Made by a program: the position numbers and the translations under genes | The notes under the pieces: model-generated | Database searches by the model: none | Seen by the model: only the letters and a program-made list of their open reading frames with translations | Told to the model about the DNA's origin: nothing | Shown here: positions 60,544-64,000 of the stretch, one piece after another | How the letters are laid out: each line of letters begins with the position of its first letter | Numbering within the stretch: position 1 is the stretch's first letter | DNA from: Anthracocystis setariae | Lineage: Eukaryota > Basidiomycota > Ustilaginomycetes > Ustilaginales > Ustilaginaceae | Reading direction: 5' to 3' | Assembly: GCA_928724745.1 (NCBI GenBank) | Contig: CAKMXJ010000005.1 | Location: forward strand, 682,001-746,000 | Length of the DNA stretch: 64,000 bases

Positions 60544-61827
60544 CTAGAACCGAATGAGATAACTACCGTTGCTCCTAGTCAAATACCTAACCCACTTGAC
60601 ACTCTGATAATTACTCTTCTCAAACACCTTGAGATACCTTACCAACAACCCAGAACTGGTGAACATCAACACCTGGAAATCCACCTCGATCGGCGGCCTA
60701 CTCCATGCCTTGCTCGTCGTTGTGCTACTCAACTCTGCATCCGCCCCAAAACTTGCCTCTCCACCGCCCTGAATACGCGCGATCTTCCACACAATCTGAT
60801 TGTCCGCCGGCACATACTTGGCCTTACCCATGCTCACCTGACACTTGACCGTCGACGTATTCAACGGCGTCGGGATGCGCAGCACCACATTGGTGGCATT
60901 CAGCTTGGTGTCAAAGTTGGCCTTGAGATTCAGCGTGTATTCCACCTTGCTCTTCGAGATCTCCTCCACGATCGCATGCACTTTGAACGGCAGGTTGACG
61001 TTGGTCGTCGAACGGTAGCGCATCAGTTCAAACTCGCCGTCCGGTGGGATGAACGAGATGGAGCGATCCGTGTCGTATTTCGATAGCTTGACGCATTGGT
61101 GGAATTGACAATCGTCCAGCTCCACTGCATCCACTTTGCCTCGATTCTTGTCGTTCTTCTCCAGAACCAGCTTGTCGTTCAAACCGAAGCGGCATTCGGG
61201 CATGCCGGACAGGTACGCTCGCATCAGAATCGCGCCATCCACATCGGCTCGAAGGATAGTGCCCTTGCTCGACATGAGAAGATTGACCGTCTCGACCACA
61301 TCAACAAACGCCTCGTTCTTTCGATACTTGACATCGGCTCTCCTCCAACTCGTCGCTCCCGTCGCCTGGATGGTGATCTTGCTACTATCCTCCCTCACCG
61401 CCTGCTCCGACTTGACGCCTTCGGTAGTGATGTACATCTTCAACGTGTCGATCTCGGAATTTTGTGGATACCCAAAATCCAAGATCTCGTCCAACAACTC
61501 GTAGATCAGCACAAAGTTGTTCTTGACCGCCTCCTCGTCGAACTTGCCACCAAAGTACGACCTGCCGATGGTGATGACGCGGTAGCAAAATTCGAACACG
61601 AGCGCGGCGTTGGCGTTGCACTTTGTGACGGCGACGATGTAGAGGTTTTCGTGCCGAACGTGGAAGAAGGATGTGGAGCCGAGCGTGATGATGGGCGAAC
61701 GTACGTCCGGATTCGAGACGACTTGGATTCGAAAGATGTCGGCGATGCTGCGACGCAGATCGTTGCGGAAGAGACGCGAGATGAGCACCTCGCCTTTTTG
61801 GTTGAAGATGAAAAACGCCGAGATCAT
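60544..61827 (-). CDS. APM4: AP-2 complex mu subunit
   Basis: The medium subunit of the clathrin adaptor AP-2, which recruits cargo at the plasma membrane. 427 aa, single exon. N-terminal longin domain (residues 1-140: MISAFFIFNQKGEVLISRLFR, FFHVRHENLYIVAVTK, YFGGKFDEEAVKNNFVLIYELLDEILDFGYPQ). The mu-homology domain is about 165-427: WRRADVKYRKNEAFVDVVETVN, LSGMPECRFGLND, FIPPDGEFELMRYR, and the closing VKWVRYLTRSNGSYLIRF. The LDEILDFGYPQNSE stretch and the VKYRKNE motif fit AP-2/AP-1 mu; the dominant likeness to mu2 is the SYLIRF ending and the longin detail, but AP-1 mu is the alternative. Confidence 0.88.
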   Translation of the reverse strand: MISAFFIFNQKGEVLISRLFRNDLRRSIADIFRIQVVSNPDVRSPIITLGSTSFFHVRHENLYIVAVTKCNANAALVFEFCYRVITIGRSYFGGKFDEEAVKNNFVLIYELLDEILDFGYPQNSEIDTLKMYITTEGVKSEQAVREDSSKITIQATGATSWRRADVKYRKNEAFVDVVETVNLLMSSKGTILRADVDGAILMRAYLSGMPECRFGLNDKLVLEKNDKNRGKVDAVELDDCQFHQCVKLSKYDTDRSISFIPPDGEFELMRYRSTTNVNLPFKVHAIVEEISKSKVEYTLNLKANFDTKLNATNVVLRIPTPLNTSTVKCQVSMGKAKYVPADNQIVWKIARIQGGGEASFGADAELSSTTTSKAWSRPPIEVDFQVLMFTSSGLLVRYLKVFEKSNYQSVKWVRYLTRSNGSYLIRF

Positions 61828-62576
61828 GTTGGGCTAAGAGTTGTCTCGCGAGCAGGCGAGGGTGTGGCAAGGGCTAGCTCTTATATTTTTGAGTGTAGCA
61901 GTAGCGAGCAGGTAAAGTACAGCTGTTCCCTTTCAGAGTCGTGTCGGTGCTAATGCGTGCACGCAGGATCGACTTGGTGCAGCGCCAAGAAAGCGCAAGT
62001 GAAATAGGGTTGCAGTCGTATCCACTGCTAGGTTGGAAAGGAGATGCAACCACCCGAGCTCGAGTGTTGTAGTGACAAAGGGCCGAAAGGGTTCAGAGCT
62101 TTGACGTTGAAATAGACGGTGAGGTTGATAGGGATCGATGCAGACAAAGGGAACCAACCGCGTTTATTGGATTGGTCAAATGAGATGTGGCCGAGATGAT
62201 GATGAAAGGGAAGGTCGAGTTACATGCGTGTGTTGGTTGGGATTGTTGTGGTTCTTCGTGGGTCTGAGCACCGCTTCCTCTGCTCTGCTCTGCTCTGCTC
62301 TCCACACCGCCATCGCAGTCGCATTTTCATCCACTGTTAGATATACAATCTAACAATCACAGAAAAGGCTTAGCGGAGTCAACCTAGCACTCACAACACC
62401 AAGCCAAAGCAAGCGATTCAGAGCGAGGCAGGAGAGAAGGAGGGGAGGAGGATTATGACAGCATGGATAAGCGAGGCAACGCTTTCGCTATACATAGTAT
62501 GGACGCACAAATCATCACAGACAGGCCGTAAAGATGAGATAGTAGACTTGCAGCAGACTACCAAGACCCATGTCGA
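61828..62576. other. Intergenic region between APM4 and RRP46
   Basis: About 750 bp, no supported gene. A CTCTG repeat is at 62277-62300. Confidence 0.5.
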
Positions 62577-63674
62577 TTAAGCAATCTGTGCAACAATGCG
62601 CTTGTGCAAACTTGTTCGCATGAAGGAAAGCACCGCTGAGCTTGCACTTTGGCAGAGCTGACGAGCGCGCTGCAAATCTTGCAAATCCACAGCACCTTGC
62701 GATTCGGCCAGGATCTGCTCACATACTTGCTGGGGAGCAGCGTCGTTGTCGGTAGCGTCCAGAGTCTGCGAAAACGAGAAGGCAAAGACATGCGTGCTGA
62801 GCGCATAGTCGAGCTCAACCGGTGTTGGGTCTAGAAGAACGATCGTGCTGTGCAGTTTCAAAGAGCGGCAAGTAGAGTAAAGTTGCGTACGTCAGGGGAA
62901 GTGCTTTCCTCTTTGCGGATATTTCATGCGAATGGCTACTCACTCGCCAGTGTATCTCTTGCTCGATGTTTCAGCGTCGACCTCCATGTGGTCCGCTTCA
63001 CCATTCTCCTCGTGGTGCTGACGCACCAGCCCGGACAACTGCGACTCTGTCACCTCGGCCAAGTGGCTGTTCAGCCTTAGTACTGTGCCTTGATCCTTGG
63101 GCAAGATCGCACATGCGCATGCCGCAACGCTACCCCTCGCTGGGATTCCTGCATCCAACAAGGCAAGGGATGCTGCGTTGATCAAAGCTGCCTGTTCTGT
63201 CACGCTCGGTGGGCTGTCCGGTCCCAACAACAGAGCTTGTCTCGCTACATGCCTCTGACTCGAGCCTGTGGCGCTGAGCATGCTTTGTGTTGATGATTGC
63301 GGGAGGGTTGGTGACGACAAAGTCTGCAGCACCACCTGTATCAAAGAACGTGGATGGTGGTGTAGCAACAGAACAGACGAGAACGCAGTGAAGAGCGAAT
63401 CCGAGACCGCCTGTGTAGCGATGCCGGCCACACCATGCTGAGGTTGTAAGATGACATCGAGTGTAGCACGATCTGTGAGTTCGTCGCGGATGCGCACTTC
63501 AGTAGGACCAGAGACCGAGGCGACGACGCTGACAGGGCCAAAGGCGAAGGATGCACTGGCGTCGGCACGTGCAAGAGGGCCTAGCTCGGCGGACAATGAT
63601 CGGAGCGCAGTCGGTGATGTCCTCCTTGCTGGTGGAATCGCCTGGTTGGACGAAGATGCTGCTGACGATGCCAT
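62577..63674 (-). CDS. RRP46: Exosome core subunit Rrp46 (RNase PH-like)
   Basis: A ring subunit of the RNA exosome, structural in eukaryotes. Two exons, 63674-62944 and 62847-62577; donor GTGAGT, acceptor TGCACAG; 333 aa, frame kept. Signature: RSLSAELGPLARADASASFAFGPVSVVASVSGPTEVR, a diverged RNase PH start (usually SARFSQG), then AALINAASLALLDAGIPARGSVAACACAIL, and after the splice TIVLLDPTPVEL...STHVFAFSFSQT. The catalytic phosphorolytic residues are not expected to be active. Upstream low-complexity residues (SSAASSSNQ) are typical of smut proteins. A long internal insert (Ser/Pro/His-rich, about residues 105-150) is larger than in yeast. Confidence 0.88.
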
Positions 63675-63806
63675 CTTAGCCTGGATATGGTATGGATAGG
63701 AGAGTGAGGGGAGCCAAAGTGGTTGAGGTGGAGTTGGAGTGCACGTCTGCGAAAAGTGTCAAAGCGTTGGAAGAATAAACCGATTTCCGAAATTCAATTC
63801 TGCGTC

Positions 63807-63841
<35 letters not shown>

Positions 63842-64000
63842 GCCAAAATTCTCAAAACAAATCGCTCAACTTTTCTGCCCGCAAAGTGCCGCCGCCAACG
63901 CGCGAGATCTTGCGAAGAAAATGTCACTCTGACACAACAGAAGCTGTCCGTCCAACCAAGCAAGGGTCCTTGATTCTCATCATCATCATTGTCACCACCA
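63675..64000. other. Promoter side of RRP46, with a poly(A) run
   Basis: Contains a run of about 31 A at 63808-63838 and a short TCA repeat near 63978-63990. No gene seen before the window end. Confidence 0.5.

Noticed and set aside
61096..61953. Plus-strand 285-codon reading opposite AP-2 mu
   Set aside because: Complement of a strongly conserved mu-adaptin frame; no independent motifs.
1..64000. tRNA, rRNA, CRISPR arrays or bacterial operons
   Set aside because: None seen; spliceosomal introns and gene content are fungal.

Overview
The window looks like nuclear DNA of a basidiomycete fungus, most likely a smut or close relative (Ustilaginomycotina). Reasons: short introns with GTAAGT/GTGAGT donors, fungal housekeeping genes (DHFR, ERG6, MOG1, MDM1-type sorting nexin, EXO1, Sm D1, AP-2 mu, RRP46), a secreted effector-like protein, and fungal LTR retrotransposons and a tnp2-type DNA transposon. 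Species cannot be fixed from sequence alone.

Layout. (1) Bases 1 to about 30,000 are a retrotransposon nest. An old Ty3/gypsy chromovirus (Gypsy-B, minus strand, 5' LTR 26619-27122) has its convergent accessory gene split by a second gypsy element (Gypsy-C, 3821-21073, target duplication GGAGG) and flanked or cut by a third (Gypsy-A, left edge). Gypsy-C's 3' LTR is itself split by a Ty1/copia element (12559-20971, duplication AGTTG, identical 715-bp LTRs). To the right (27265-30020) lies a chimeric pseudogene of poly(A)-binding protein and alpha-tubulin. It is broken by a Gypsy-B-family remnant and by one solo LTR, and that remnant carries a second solo LTR of the same family; most of these insertions have readable 5-bp duplications. 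(2) 31148-42000 is a block of host genes: DFR1, ERG6, MOG1, a serine-rich coiled-coil protein, and an MDM1-like PXA-RGS-PX protein. (3) 42286-49153 is a CACTA/En-Spm-like DNA transposon with inverted ends, subterminal repeats, a complete spliced 1028-aa transposase and a convergent second gene. (4) 50124-64000 is host sequence: a secreted low-complexity protein, a PMP3-family membrane protein, a GT90 glycosyltransferase, EXO1, SMD1, a peroxiredoxin-like protein, AP-2 mu and RRP46.

Most notable. At least two retroelements from different superfamilies (Gypsy-C and the copia), and probably Gypsy-B, carry an extra gene for a protein with a paired C-X2-C-X6-C cysteine cluster resembling a widened Zn2Cys6 binuclear cluster. 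In the gypsy elements this gene is antisense to and convergent with gag-pol, and in Gypsy-C it contains an intron with clear consensus signals. Other points: a copia primer site matching the anticodon arm of initiator tRNA-Met; a GGGAAAC frameshift heptamer in phase at a gag/pol junction; C-to-T changes in CpG context (RIP-like) that wreck the captured host genes and convert two catalytic Asp residues of Gypsy-B to Asn; and a hexanucleotide array in EXO1 whose 1-nt phase break decides the C-terminal frame.

All calls come from reading the sequence; no database search was run. Splice sites are inferred from consensus signals, frame continuity and family conservation.
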